Of a stretch of 64,000 nt of DNA, positions 28,875 through 38,040 are shown piece by piece. Each line of letters begins with the position of its first letter. Within the stretch, counting starts at the first letter, position 1. Both the position numbers and the translations under genes were made by a program. A model generated the notes under the pieces. It saw nothing but the letters and a program-made list of their open reading frames with translations. It was not told the DNA's origin and ran no database searches. The stretch is from Vibrio injensis (GTDB taxonomy: Bacteria; Pseudomonadota; Gammaproteobacteria; Enterobacterales; Vibrionaceae), in the NCBI RefSeq assembly GCF_001895205.1, contig NZ_BDJF01000027.1:186001-250000 (forward strand), in the 5' to 3' direction.

Positions 28875-30311
28875 ATGAATCGACTGTGGATGGGTTTTGG
28901 CTTGTTATTGATCCCGCAACTCGCGTCTGCAAGTAATGTCCCCCATGACACGCCACTTGTACTTACTCATTCGACGATTGGCTATGCCTCTTTAATTTTA
29001 TTTTGCTTTGCCTATGCGCTGGTGATGCTAGAAGAGTATTTGCAACTGCGTAAATCGAAACCGGTTTTGCTTGCAGCCGGACTGATCTGGGCGATGATTG
29101 GTTATGTGTATCAGCAGCATGGTAATGTTGATATTGCACGAGCAGCACTCGAACATAACTTGCTGGAATACGCAGAGTTATTGCTGTTTTTGCTGGTTGC
29201 CATGACATACATTAGCGCGATGGAAGAGAGGCGCTTATTTGACGCTCTGCAAGCTTGGATGGTCGGTAAAGGCTTTAATTTTAAAACCTTATTCTGGCTA
29301 ACCGGTATTTTGGCTTTCTTCATCTCCCCGATTGCCGATAACTTAACCACCGCATTATTGATGTGCGCGGTGGTGATGAAAGTCGGAGGCAGCAACACTA
29401 AGTTTGTCAATCTGGCGTGTATCAATATCGTTTTAGCATCTAACGCAGGGGGGGCATTCAGTCCATTTGGGGATATTACCACCCTTATGGTATGGCAAGC
29501 CGGTCATGTTACGTTTATGCAATTTATGGATCTGTTTGTACCTTCGGTGGTCAATTATCTGATCCCAGCTTTCATCATGTCGTGGTTTTTGCCCAAAGAG
29601 CAGCCAGATGCGGTTTATGAACAGGTAGAAATGAAACGCGGCGCACGACGAATTGTCGCACTGTTTATTTTTACCGTCGCGACAGCCGTCTCTTTTCATG
29701 CCCTGTTCCATTTCCCACCCGTGATTGGCATGATGATGGGGCTTGGGTACTTACAATTCTTTGGTTATTTCCTCAGAAAGACATTAGCCAGCTCATTAGC
29801 TAAAAAAGCCGCAATGGCGATGGCGAAAAATGATGAAGCCGCATTAAAACGTCTGGGTTCTGTGGTTCCTTTCGATGTTTTTCGACGTATTTCTCATGCT
29901 GAATGGGACACGCTACTGTTTTTCTACGGCGTGGTGATGTGTGTCGGTGGACTAAGTTTGCTCGGTTATTTAGGTCTGATGTCGGAGCTGATGTATACCC
30001 AGTGGGACCCAGTATGGGCAAATATTGCGCTGGGTATCTTGTCGGCGATTGTCGATAACATTCCTGTTATGTTTGCCGTATTGAGCATGGAACCGGAGAT
30101 GTCGCTCGGTAACTGGTTATTAATTACCTTGTCTGCGGGCGTTGGTGGTAGCTTACTTTCTATTGGTTCAGCGGCTGGGGTGGCTTTAATGGGGGCTGCT
30201 CACGGTAAATATACCTTTGTCGGCCACTTAAAATGGGCTCCGGTGATCATGCTGGGTTACGCCGCGAGTATTGCGGTGCACTTACTGCTCAACCAAGGAC
30301 TATTTAGCTAA
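28875..30311 (+). CDS. nhaD: Na+/H+ antiporter NhaD
   Basis: Inner-membrane sodium-proton antiporter for salt and alkaline pH, well known in Vibrio. 478 residues with an N-terminal signal-like helix (MNRLWMGFGLLLIPQLASA) and about a dozen hydrophobic segments. Conserved acidic motifs: FFISPIADNLTTALL, ASNAGGAFSPFGDITTLMVW and GILSAIVDNIPVMFAVL, containing the Asp and Thr residues needed for transport in V. cholerae NhaD as I recall. TTGGAG precedes the chosen ATG. A strong terminator follows. Confidence 0.95.
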   Translation: MNRLWMGFGLLLIPQLASASNVPHDTPLVLTHSTIGYASLILFCFAYALVMLEEYLQLRKSKPVLLAAGLIWAMIGYVYQQHGNVDIARAALEHNLLEYAELLLFLLVAMTYISAMEERRLFDALQAWMVGKGFNFKTLFWLTGILAFFISPIADNLTTALLMCAVVMKVGGSNTKFVNLACINIVLASNAGGAFSPFGDITTLMVWQAGHVTFMQFMDLFVPSVVNYLIPAFIMSWFLPKEQPDAVYEQVEMKRGARRIVALFIFTVATAVSFHALFHFPPVIGMMMGLGYLQFFGYFLRKTLASSLAKKAAMAMAKNDEAALKRLGSVVPFDVFRRISHAEWDTLLFFYGVVMCVGGLSLLGYLGLMSELMYTQWDPVWANIALGILSAIVDNIPVMFAVLSMEPEMSLGNWLLITLSAGVGGSLLSIGSAAGVALMGAAHGKYTFVGHLKWAPVIMLGYAASIAVHLLLNQGLFS

Positions 30312-30373
30312 TTTTGTCTCAACGTTGTTATGCATCGATACCGCTAGGATACTGCTAGCAACGTTCAATAAAC

Positions 30374-30418
30374 GAAGGCAGAGGAATGCTCATCACCGCA
30401 TCCTCTGCCTTCATTTTT
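30374..30418 (+). terminator. Rho-independent terminator of nhaD
   Basis: Perfect 12-bp stem GAAGGCAGAGGA / TCCTCTGCCTTC with a 15-nt loop and an ATTTTTA tail. Confidence 0.93.
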
Positions 30419-30469
30419 ACTGATCAGCGACCAGCATTTACGGTCGTACCGCTAAACCATACACTACCG

Positions 30470-30856
30470 TTAGTTGTTTTGTGGTTCAGCATCTAAACGT
30501 ACCCAGACATGACTCATCTGATACAACGCACACGCACTGCAGGTTAAGACTTCTCCGCCACCGTGAATACGCATCACTAAATCATCCCGCTTCTCTTTCG
30601 AACTTTGCCGAAACTGTATCGCTAGCTCGCTATCTTTAACGATAAAACTGCGTTGCCACAAACGAGTACCGTTCGACTCAAACGCCACTTCACCGTCTTT
30701 GAAGAGCAACATATCTTGATTGTGTTGATTATCGTACTTACCTTCAAAAGAGAACGTCGGTCTATCGGCCAACCGCTCTAATTCTTCTTGACTACAAGCA
30801 ACGAGTAGAGCAGGTAGCAGCAGGATAATCGCTGTTTTAAACCACTGACGATGCAT
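30470..30856 (-). CDS. Small lipoprotein of unknown function
   Basis: 128 residues with a clear lipobox (LLVAC at residues 17-21). The mature part has strands such as FSFEGKYDNQHNQDMLLFKDGEVAF and a CSAC motif near the C-terminus that could be redox-active or bind metal. I do not recognise the family. AGGAG precedes the ATG. Convergent with nhaD; no operon partner. Confidence 0.75.
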   Translation of the reverse strand: MHRQWFKTAIILLLPALLVACSQEELERLADRPTFSFEGKYDNQHNQDMLLFKDGEVAFESNGTRLWQRSFIVKDSELAIQFRQSSKEKRDDLVMRIHGGGEVLTCSACALYQMSHVWVRLDAEPQNN

Positions 30857-31006
30857 GATTCACTCCTCCTGCTGTGTGCTTGCTGCAATTCTATGAATGA
30901 CGACGCTGTTGAGCCAAGCATCACAATATCTAGCGATCAATTGAATACACATGTTTCATGTAATGAACAATATGCATAAGTATAGAACAAGATTCGATTG
31001 GCTGAC

Positions 31007-31114
31007 TTAACCTTGGCGTAATCGTCGATTAATTAACCAATCCATCGTGTAATCAACCAAACTCATTTGCGGATACCCACCTTTCGCCAGCACTAACGGT
31101 GACAGTATCAAATG
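31007..31114 (-). pseudogene. Possible C-terminal gene remnant
   Basis: Minus-strand open stretch of 35 codons ending in TAA that reads like protein (SPLVLAKGGYPQMSLVDYT followed by MDWLINRRLRQG). It has no start or ribosome site and is preceded in frame by TAG. It looks like the tail of a deleted gene, but the family is not recognised and chance coding is possible. The rest of the roughly 420-bp gap between the lipoprotein and gltS shows nothing else. Confidence 0.3.
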
Positions 31115-31279
31115 CTATCTGGCTATCGTACCTAGAGATACACAAAATGAATAGTCAGTAAAATCTGATTTATCATCCTATAAAAGCATTAATCATTATC
31201 GAGAGGAATCATCACGGAATCTATCTAGCTCCTGGCTACTTCACTCTACCGTTTCCAATTGATAGGAGGATAACCAATC

Positions 31280-32506
31280 TTAACGCAGCAAAGTGATATA
31301 CCCTTGCAAAACGATCAGGTTAACAATATCAATGAAAAAGGCACCGACAATGGGCACCACCATAAAGGCTTGTGGTGAAGGGCCATAACGATTAACGATC
31401 GAGCCCATATTCATCACTGCCGTTGGCGTCGCCCCTAGACCGAAACCACAATGACCACTCGCCATCACTGCGGCATCATAAGTTTTGCCCATTATTCGAA
31501 AAGTCACCGTATACGCGAACAGCGCTAATATCATCGATTGAACACTAAGAATAATTAAAAAGGGCAGCGCAAGATCAAACACGTTCCATAACTTAAGGCT
31601 CATCAGCGCCATTGCGAGAAACAATGACAGCGATACAGTGCCTAGAATATCGACCGTTTCGGTATCGATCTTACCCATTTTGCTCACCTCCAACAGATTG
31701 GTGATGGCAACACCAATAAAGAGCGCATAAACAAAATCCGGAACCATTAACCAAGCGATCTGAAAATGTGCTACCCATTGGCTAACATAATGTGCCCCTG
31801 TGACACACAGTAAAATGGTGGCTAAGCTTTCAACTACTTTTTTGGCGGTAACGCGATCTTCTTCATGTTCGTTATACGTGACAAGCTCAGGAAAACGCTG
31901 ATGAGTTTGATTGCCAATGCCGTAGTCAGATTGCAGATGATGTTTATCAATCAATTTTTTCGCCATTGGGCTGCCAATGATCCCACCAATGATCAAACCA
32001 AACGTCGCAGAAGCCATGGCTATTTCGAGTACATTATCTAAACCGTAGACGTTTTGAAAAGTCTGTGCCCAAGCCGCTCCCGTCCCATGACCACCTGACA
32101 GGGTAATCGACCCCGCAATCAGTCCCATCAAGGGATCTAACCCAAGCAAGGTCGCTAACGAGATACCTATGGCGTTTTGGACAACGATAAAAAGAGAAGC
32201 GACAGCCAAAAATAGAAAGACTTTAAGGCCGCCTTTAATCAATTGAGTGTAATTCGCGGCAAGGCCAACAGTAGCAAAAAACATCAACATAAAGGTGTTT
32301 TGTAACGGCAAATCAAAACGTATATCCACGGCATTAAAATGTAAAATGGTCAATACGCTGGCGACCACCAAGCCACCAACAATCGGCTCTGGTATGGTAA
32401 ATTTCTTCAATATTGGGATTTTAAAATTAATATAGCGTCCTAAAAACAACACACTGATTGCCACAAGAAAAGACTCTAGTGGTCCAATAGTAATAACCTG
32501 ATTCAT
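31280..32506 (-). CDS. gltS: Sodium/glutamate symporter GltS, paralogue 1
   Basis: Inner-membrane Na+-dependent glutamate carrier, 408 residues, with about ten hydrophobic segments. Two inverted family signatures are visible: FFATVGLAANYTQL with SITLSGGHGTGAAW, and AVMASGHCGFGLGATPTAVMNM. The start at 32506 is set by AGAGG five bases upstream and by equal length and alignment with the second copy; an upstream in-frame codon would add 38 non-hydrophobic residues. It lies downstream of the second gltS in the same direction but has its own leader, which contains an ERIC-like element. Confidence 0.93.
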   Translation of the reverse strand: MNQVITIGPLESFLVAISVLFLGRYINFKIPILKKFTIPEPIVGGLVVASVLTILHFNAVDIRFDLPLQNTFMLMFFATVGLAANYTQLIKGGLKVFLFLAVASLFIVVQNAIGISLATLLGLDPLMGLIAGSITLSGGHGTGAAWAQTFQNVYGLDNVLEIAMASATFGLIIGGIIGSPMAKKLIDKHHLQSDYGIGNQTHQRFPELVTYNEHEEDRVTAKKVVESLATILLCVTGAHYVSQWVAHFQIAWLMVPDFVYALFIGVAITNLLEVSKMGKIDTETVDILGTVSLSLFLAMALMSLKLWNVFDLALPFLIILSVQSMILALFAYTVTFRIMGKTYDAAVMASGHCGFGLGATPTAVMNMGSIVNRYGPSPQAFMVVPIVGAFFIDIVNLIVLQGYITLLR

Positions 32507-32720
32507 GTTACCTCTCAACTGCATGTATGATTTCGATGATTCCCTAATTGAAATGGGTACTTTGGCAGGGTGCCTAGCAATAGCCTGCATTTCTAGAACC
32601 AATTGCCGTTTAATTCCCAAAAAATAAGAATAAAAAGCAAATTAATCGCTATTAATTCTCGTAATTTGAGAAAAATGTGAACATAAGCCCTCACACGAGT
32701 CACGATTAAAAAAGGTTGCT

Positions 32721-32902
32721 TATAGCCAAACAACTTAGAGTTGCAGATAGGCGGTAAGTGAGTGACAAATTTGAACAGCCGTAGGCTGGCCTTTGGTAAG
32801 AGCCACGGATGGATCTCATCATCCCCATGAGCATGGATAGGCTATGTGATTGGGTGAGCGAACATAGCCAACACCCCTACAGCTGCCAGTAGGAAGGGTA
32901 TA
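32721..32902. repeat. ERIC-like element with an internal insertion
   Basis: The left end CCAAACAACTTAGAGTTGCAG followed by ATAGGCGGTAAGTGAGTG, the centre ATCCCCATGAGCATGGATAG / GCTATGTGATTGGGTGAGCG, and the right end AGCCAACACCCCTACAGCTG ... GGGTATA follow the ERIC plan closely. About 50 bp between GTGAGTGA and CATCCCC, including the hairpin CAGCCGTAGGCTG, is extra relative to the roughly 127-bp ERIC unit as I recall it. It lies between the gltS-2 terminator and the gltS-1 start. Confidence 0.72.
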
Positions 32903-32928
32903 TGAACAATCTCAGAAAAAGAGAAAGG

Positions 32929-32972
32929 AAAAAAGCAAGCCCAAGCGGCGTTTAGCAACTTGGGCTTGCTTT
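32929..32972 (-). terminator. Rho-independent terminator of gltS paralogue 2
   Basis: Stem AAAGCAAGCCCAAG / CTTGGGCTTGCTTT with a 13-nt loop; on the minus strand it is followed by TTTTTCC. Confidence 0.9.
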
Positions 32973-33023
32973 CTATTAGCGGTAATTTAAACGCTAACCT
33001 CAGTCATCGTCTCAATACAATCG

Positions 33024-34250
33024 TTAACCAAAAAAGCTGATATAGCCCTGCAAGACGATCAGGTTAACAATATCAATGAAAAAAGCACCGACAATCGGCA
33101 CGACCATAAAGGCTTGTGGTGAAGGACCATAACGATTGACAATCGAACCCATGTTCATCACTGCCGTTGGTGTCGCTCCTAAACCAAAACCACAATGTCC
33201 ACCAGCAATGACTGCTGCATCATAATTGCTACCCATGAATTTAAAAGTCACGTAGTAGGTAAAGAAAGCGAGGACGATGGATTGAACGGTGAGGATAATT
33301 AAGAATGGAATGGCTAAATCAAGTACATTCCACAGTTTTAAACTCATTAACGCCATCGCCAAAAATAAGGACAGCGAGACGGTTCCCAGCATGTCGATGG
33401 TTTCAGTATCAAGTTTACGAACTTTCGTCACTTCGAGTACGTTAGTGATGATCACGCCGATAAATAAGGCATAAACGAAATCAGGGATCATCAGCCATTG
33501 GATTTCTAAAGTACTTGCCCATTGTGACACGTATCGCGCTCCAACCACGCAAACAATCAAAAAGAACAGTTGTTCAACTACTTTCTTTCCGGTGACTTTA
33601 TCTTCTTCATTTTCGTTATAAGTGATAATTTCAGGATGCCGTTCATGAGTTTTAGAGCTTCGACCATACTCGGATTCCATATTATGTTTGTTCACCAAAC
33701 GTTGGGCTACTGGGCTACCAATTAAGCCGCCAATGATCAAACCGAAGGTGGCCGATGCCATGGCTATCTCAAGCACATTATCAAGGCCATACATCTCTTG
33801 GAAAGTTTGCGACCAAGCGGCACCAGTACCGTGTCCGCCAGAAAGCGTAATTGACCCTGCCACTAAGCCCATTAAAGGATCTAAACCCAACGCGGTCGCC
33901 ATCGAGACACCGATGCCATTTTGAATAATGATATAAAACGACGCGATGGCCAAAAACAGAAACACCTTGGCCCCGCCTTTGATAAGTTGCGTGTAGTTCG
34001 CCGCCAAGCCAACAGTGGCAAAGAACATCAGCATAAAGGTATTTTGCAGCGGTAAATCAAACTCTAAATCCATACCATAAAAATGCAGCATGCTGATCAG
34101 GCATGAAACGATTAAGCCTCCGACAATCGGCTCTGGTATATTGAATTTATTTAAAATCGGTAGCCTAGCATTAACAAAGTGGCCTAAAAACAGCACGCTG
34201 ATCGCCACTAAAAAGGACTCCAGTGCCCCAACTGAAATTAAATGATTCAT
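33024..34250 (-). CDS. gltS: Sodium/glutamate symporter GltS, paralogue 2
   Basis: 408 residues, the same length as its neighbour and very similar throughout, with long identical blocks (EPIVGGL, LPLQNTFMLMFFATVGLAAN, NRYGPSPQAFMVVPIVGAFF) and differences mainly in the N-terminus and the central loop (SKTHERHPEIITYNENEEDK). Both signature halves are intact, so it should be functional. GAGGT precedes the ATG. It is separated from the other copy by its own terminator plus an ERIC-like repeat, so the two are separately transcribed. Confidence 0.94.
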   Translation of the reverse strand: MNHLISVGALESFLVAISVLFLGHFVNARLPILNKFNIPEPIVGGLIVSCLISMLHFYGMDLEFDLPLQNTFMLMFFATVGLAANYTQLIKGGAKVFLFLAIASFYIIIQNGIGVSMATALGLDPLMGLVAGSITLSGGHGTGAAWSQTFQEMYGLDNVLEIAMASATFGLIIGGLIGSPVAQRLVNKHNMESEYGRSSKTHERHPEIITYNENEEDKVTGKKVVEQLFFLIVCVVGARYVSQWASTLEIQWLMIPDFVYALFIGVIITNVLEVTKVRKLDTETIDMLGTVSLSLFLAMALMSLKLWNVLDLAIPFLIILTVQSIVLAFFTYYVTFKFMGSNYDAAVIAGGHCGFGLGATPTAVMNMGSIVNRYGPSPQAFMVVPIVGAFFIDIVNLIVLQGYISFFG

Positions 34251-34425
34251 ACAACCTCATCATAATATGCTCTTCATCCTCCATGATGATTGAGGGTTAA
34301 TGGGATAGTCTATTCGATAGCTCACGTTCACAAAGATACGTATCTCAACCGTTGTTGTGCGCCTTAGGCTGATTTAATGGGTGGAATAAGCGATGGTTAA
34401 CTCACGCTGTTTACCCTTTAAAAGG

Positions 34426-34465
34426 TAAAAAGGAGCACACCACAAGTCGGTGGCGGCGCTCCTTT
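34426..34465. terminator. Strong hairpin in the long gltS upstream region
   Basis: AAAAAGGAGC / GCTCCTTTTT with an inner CACC / GGTG stem; A-run on one side and T-run on the other, so it could terminate in either direction. It sits about 180 bp upstream of gltS and more than 400 bp beyond the L,D-transpeptidase stop. It may be an attenuator or the end of a small RNA on the minus strand. The surrounding 640 bp contain no open frame I trust, but several small inverted repeats (GCTATC-G-GATAGC; GACTCA / TGAGTC) and the word TGGCTATAACC twice. Confidence 0.6.
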
Positions 34466-34893
34466 TTGCTGTTGAGCGTGCGCGAAAGCGGGTCTTTCTG
34501 GACTAATAGGTTCCTTTAGAGCAACAGAAATGACCGATGCTATCGGATAGCGTTGTGGCTATAACCTCTATCGCCAAATCATTTGGGATAGAACAAGAGA
34601 AGATGTCCCTAGAGCGCATTCACCTTTAGCTATGCGTTTTCAGCTAAAAATCAACACGCCCTAGCCTGCAATTTACTTGTTCCTATCGTAGTGGAATACT
34701 CTGACTCATGGATAGGTTGTGAGTCGAAACCAAGGAAAAACTCAAGTTCGCAACAGGCTGCATGGCTATAACCGGGCCGGACTATAGCACAGGAATCACG
34801 ATTTTAGGTAATCCTATCCCGTTGGCGGAAGGCACATTATTACAAATATGTGACAAAAATATGAATTAGGATAATCACAAAGGTAAATGATTC

Positions 34894-35814
34894 TCACCAA
34901 TCGTCATTGAACGATGGCGCCACCACCTGTATTGGGAAGCCATTTTGCGCAGCAATCGCCGCTCGAGCTCGCGAATCCGAATGATTGGATGCGCTCAACC
35001 ACCAGGTTAATTCAATGGGTAAATCAAGAGATTTTTTACTCCCATCACTGCGAGTTAAAGGCTCATGAACTTCAAGGTATACACTGCGATCTGGCTCTAA
35101 GGTGACTTTTATCGGCTCATCAATGATCCGCACTTTGACTCCGCGATCCACTTGATGAAAGAGCCACTCAATGTCTTTCGGATCCATACGAATACAGCCA
35201 GCACTCACACGCATACCAATCCCAAAATCTTTATTGGTGCCATGAATAAGATACTCTCCTGAGCCATAAGCTAAGCGCATCGCATAGTTACCCATCGGAT
35301 TATCTGGACCAGCGGGAACTACCGCGGGTAACTCTATGCCACGCTGCAAATACTCATTACGTACTGACTGAGGCGGTGTCCAAGTTGGATTACGGCGCAT
35401 TTGGCTGATTTGTGTGGTCATTTCTGGCGTATCACGACCAATTCGACCAATTCCAACTGGGAAAATATGCACCTGCTGAGTATTCGGCGGAAAATAGTAC
35501 AAGCGCAGCTCAGCAAGATTGACCACAATGCCTTGATACTCAACCTCAGGTAAAATGACTTGTGAAGGAATCGTCAACACTAAACCCGCTTGCGGTAGAA
35601 ACGGATCAACGCCTTTATTGGCTGCCATTAAAGCCAGAAAACCGACATCATATTGACCTGCTATCTGCGCTAACGTTTGTCCCTCTTGCACCTCATGATA
35701 GTGCATGCGGCCGACTAAGCGGCTGCCTTCTTTAGGCAAGTCATACACTGCCGCCTGCAAAGAGGCGAGCCCACTTAACCAGAGTAAGCCAATAAGAAAC
35801 CCGTTACGCCACAT
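34894..35814 (-). CDS. L,D-transpeptidase (YkuD/ErfK family) with LysM-like domain
   Basis: Periplasmic enzyme that makes 3-3 cross-links in peptidoglycan or attaches proteins to it. 306 residues: signal peptide to about LQA, a LysM-like segment (about 38-85, YHEVQEGQTLAQIAGQYDVG), then the YkuD domain with LIHGTNKDFGIG and catalytic Cys in RVSAGCIRM. The ATG at 35814 is chosen over a TTG one codon earlier. It overlaps the end of the photolyase gene by 11 bp, so it belongs to the photolyase operon; the functional link is not obvious. Confidence 0.93.
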   Translation of the reverse strand: MWRNGFLIGLLWLSGLASLQAAVYDLPKEGSRLVGRMHYHEVQEGQTLAQIAGQYDVGFLALMAANKGVDPFLPQAGLVLTIPSQVILPEVEYQGIVVNLAELRLYYFPPNTQQVHIFPVGIGRIGRDTPEMTTQISQMRRNPTWTPPQSVRNEYLQRGIELPAVVPAGPDNPMGNYAMRLAYGSGEYLIHGTNKDFGIGMRVSAGCIRMDPKDIEWLFHQVDRGVKVRIIDEPIKVTLEPDRSVYLEVHEPLTRSDGSKKSLDLPIELTWWLSASNHSDSRARAAIAAQNGFPIQVVAPSFNDDW

Positions 35815-37231
35815 CAATATGATTATCCTTTGCTTCTTTATAGAGACGTAAGGTTACTTCTCTTTCTACTTTATGATCAACCATCGGTGAAGGATATAAC
35901 AGAGACTTAACACCCGGCCATTTCCAAGGCGTATGAATATAGGCAGCAGGCACACAGGCCAGTTCAGGCACCCATTGACGAATAAATTGTCCACTGGGGT
36001 CAAACCGCTCACCTTGCGTGATCGGGTTAAAGATTCGAAAATAGGGCTGACCATCGCACCCCGTTGAAGCGCACCATTGCCAACCACCATTATTCGCAGC
36101 GTAATCACCATCGATTAATTGCTGCATAAAGTAGCGCTCTCCCCAATGCCAATCGATATGCAGATCTTTGGTCAAAAAACTCGCCACGATCATTCTTAAT
36201 CGGTTATGCATCCAACCGGTTTGATTTAATTGCCGCATCGCCGCATCAACAATCGGATAGCCAGTGTTACCTTCACACCAACGAGCAAAAGCTTGCTTAT
36301 TATCCGACCATTGCAGTCGGTCACCCCATGAATGAAAAGCTTTGCCTTTCGATAATTTACTTTCAAACACCAATAGATGCTGATAAAACTCGCGCCAAAT
36401 CAACTCGCTCAACCATGTTTCTGCACCAGACGATAATAAGGCAGATTGTGCTTGCGCATACATTCGCGCCATACATTGCCGAACCGAGAGCATGCCAATC
36501 GCTAAATAAGGAGAAAGCCGACTCGTACCTTCCTGCGCCGGAAAATCACGTTGCTGATGATAATCATCGATCGATTGCTGGCAAAACTGACGTAATTGAC
36601 GGCGTACAGTTTCAAAATCTACAGGCCATTGATCACTTGATACTCGTGGATAAGCAAAGTCTTGCCTCTCATTCCACAACGCGTTGTGTTCAGAACCTAA
36701 CAACGGATTGACTGCGGCAGCTGAAGTTGAAGCGATGACTGGCGGTGTAAACCGACTCAACCATGCCCGTTTGAAAGGAGTAAAGACTTTAAAATACTCC
36801 CCTTGTTTATTTAATACCTGCCCAGGCGTAAGCAGGCACTTATCATCAAACGCTAACCAATCAATCCCGAGCGTACTTAGTGCCTGTTCAGTTTGGCTAT
36901 CCCGCTGCTGTTCATTCCATTCATAGTCGCGATTGACCAACACTTGATTGACCGACAAGCTTTGGGCAAACTCACTGACCACTTGGCTTGCTTGCTGATA
37001 ATCATCAACCTGTTTGTAAAATAAAGGAATATTTAACGCTGCTAATTCTTGCTGCAAAGTAAACAAACGACGATAAATAAAATCGGCTTGGATCGGAGCC
37101 AAGTCATGACGTTGCCACTGATGAGGGGTAGCAACGAAAAGTGCCGAGACCGATTCACCACTAGCAATCGCCTGCTGTAGTGCCGTGTTATCCACCGAGC
37201 GTAAATCTCGGCGTAACCAGACCAGTTTCAT
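35804..37231 (-). CDS. phrB: Deoxyribodipyrimidine photolyase (class I CPD)
   Basis: Light-driven repair of cyclobutane pyrimidine dimers. 475 residues: antenna-binding Rossmann domain (LVWLRRDLRSVDNTAL, VNRDYE), FAD domain with EGTSRLSPYLAIGMLS, WMHNRLRMIVASFLTKDL, and DGDYAANNGGWQWCASTGCD, whose Asn is typical of CPD photolyases. The tail lacks a cryptochrome extension. The start overlaps the MerR stop (ATGA), indicating translational coupling, and the downstream L,D-transpeptidase overlaps its end. Confidence 0.95.
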   Translation of the reverse strand: MKLVWLRRDLRSVDNTALQQAIASGESVSALFVATPHQWQRHDLAPIQADFIYRRLFTLQQELAALNIPLFYKQVDDYQQASQVVSEFAQSLSVNQVLVNRDYEWNEQQRDSQTEQALSTLGIDWLAFDDKCLLTPGQVLNKQGEYFKVFTPFKRAWLSRFTPPVIASTSAAAVNPLLGSEHNALWNERQDFAYPRVSSDQWPVDFETVRRQLRQFCQQSIDDYHQQRDFPAQEGTSRLSPYLAIGMLSVRQCMARMYAQAQSALLSSGAETWLSELIWREFYQHLLVFESKLSKGKAFHSWGDRLQWSDNKQAFARWCEGNTGYPIVDAAMRQLNQTGWMHNRLRMIVASFLTKDLHIDWHWGERYFMQQLIDGDYAANNGGWQWCASTGCDGQPYFRIFNPITQGERFDPSGQFIRQWVPELACVPAAYIHTPWKWPGVKSLLYPSPMVDHKVEREVTLRLYKEAKDNHIDVA

Positions 37232-38040
37232 GACTCATTCTCCTGATGAGTTAAAATGTCCAGTACACTGGATAAAACTAAGTGATCCTGCAATTGAACT
37301 TTTAGCTGAGCCAACGCAGAGCGCTGCGTTTCAGCCAAACTTCGATGTGAAAACACACTCACCCGTTGCCAGTCGTGCAAACTCTCGTGCTGGAGTAAGC
37401 CACTGATATCATCAACGCCTTCAATAAAGGTGACTTGATAGCCTTTTTCGGCCCATGTCACCGCCCAAAGCCAAGCGAGAATGCTGCCATGTCCATCAAA
37501 ACTAATACACAGACAAGGGCCACGATGCGCCGCTTTATTTTCCGATTCAAGAATACTCGATAATTTACTGAGCATCAGGCTAGTAAATAGCCCTTTTTGC
37601 AACGAGCGCAACGGACCTTTGACCTTTTCCAGAGCTTCAATCACCGGCAACACAAACTGCGCCTCAACAATATCTAAAGGGTATTCTTTCATTACTGTCG
37701 CAATCACATTCGCAGCTTTGGCTCGTTTCAGTTTAGCCAAGGCGTCCAGTAACGCCGAACACGCTTCTAACTCTCCCTCTGCTTCAAGTAGCTCACTTTC
37801 CGGTAGCTGATTACTGTGTAATAACTGACTGACTTTGCCAATCGAGACCCCTTTTAGTAACCAGCTCTGAATGGTTTGGATAGTTTGAATATCCTGTTCG
37901 GTATACAGCCGGTGCCCTTTCTCTGTGCGTAAAGGTTGCAACAAGCTATAGCGTCGCTGCCAAGCGCGTAACGTCACTGGCTTTACGCCAGTTAACTCGG
38001 CGACTTCTCGAATCGCATAATGTTTCTCTTTATAGTCCAT
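37228..38040 (-). CDS. MerR-family regulator with B12-binding-like C-terminal domain
   Basis: 270 residues. The N-terminal MerR helix-turn-helix is AIREVAELTGVKPVTLRAWQRRYSLLQPLRTEKGHRLYTEQD. The C-terminal two thirds resemble the helical bundle plus Rossmann-like fold of LitR/CarH-type photoregulators: a CLCISFDGHGSILAWLW segment sits where these have the cobalamin-binding motif. It partly fits DxHxxG (Asp and His present, final Gly absent), so cobalamin and light sensing are possible, not proven. It overlaps both the DUF523/DUF1722 gene and the photolyase, so it likely controls this operon from the 19-bp sites upstream. Confidence 0.82.
   Translation of the reverse strand: MDYKEKHYAIREVAELTGVKPVTLRAWQRRYSLLQPLRTEKGHRLYTEQDIQTIQTIQSWLLKGVSIGKVSQLLHSNQLPESELLEAEGELEACSALLDALAKLKRAKAANVIATVMKEYPLDIVEAQFVLPVIEALEKVKGPLRSLQKGLFTSLMLSKLSSILESENKAAHRGPCLCISFDGHGSILAWLWAVTWAEKGYQVTFIEGVDDISGLLQHESLHDWQRVSVFSHRSLAETQRSALAQLKVQLQDHLVLSSVLDILTHQENES

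Noticed and set aside
34680..34790. tRNA-like T-arm word (GGTTTCGACTC) on the minus strand
   Set aside because: No acceptor stem, D-arm or anticodon stem can be paired around it.
34251..34893. Degenerate ERIC element or CsrB-type RNA in the gltS upstream gap
   Set aside because: No ERIC core is found. A few AGGA/AGGGA words occur on the minus strand but far fewer than in CsrB-type RNAs.
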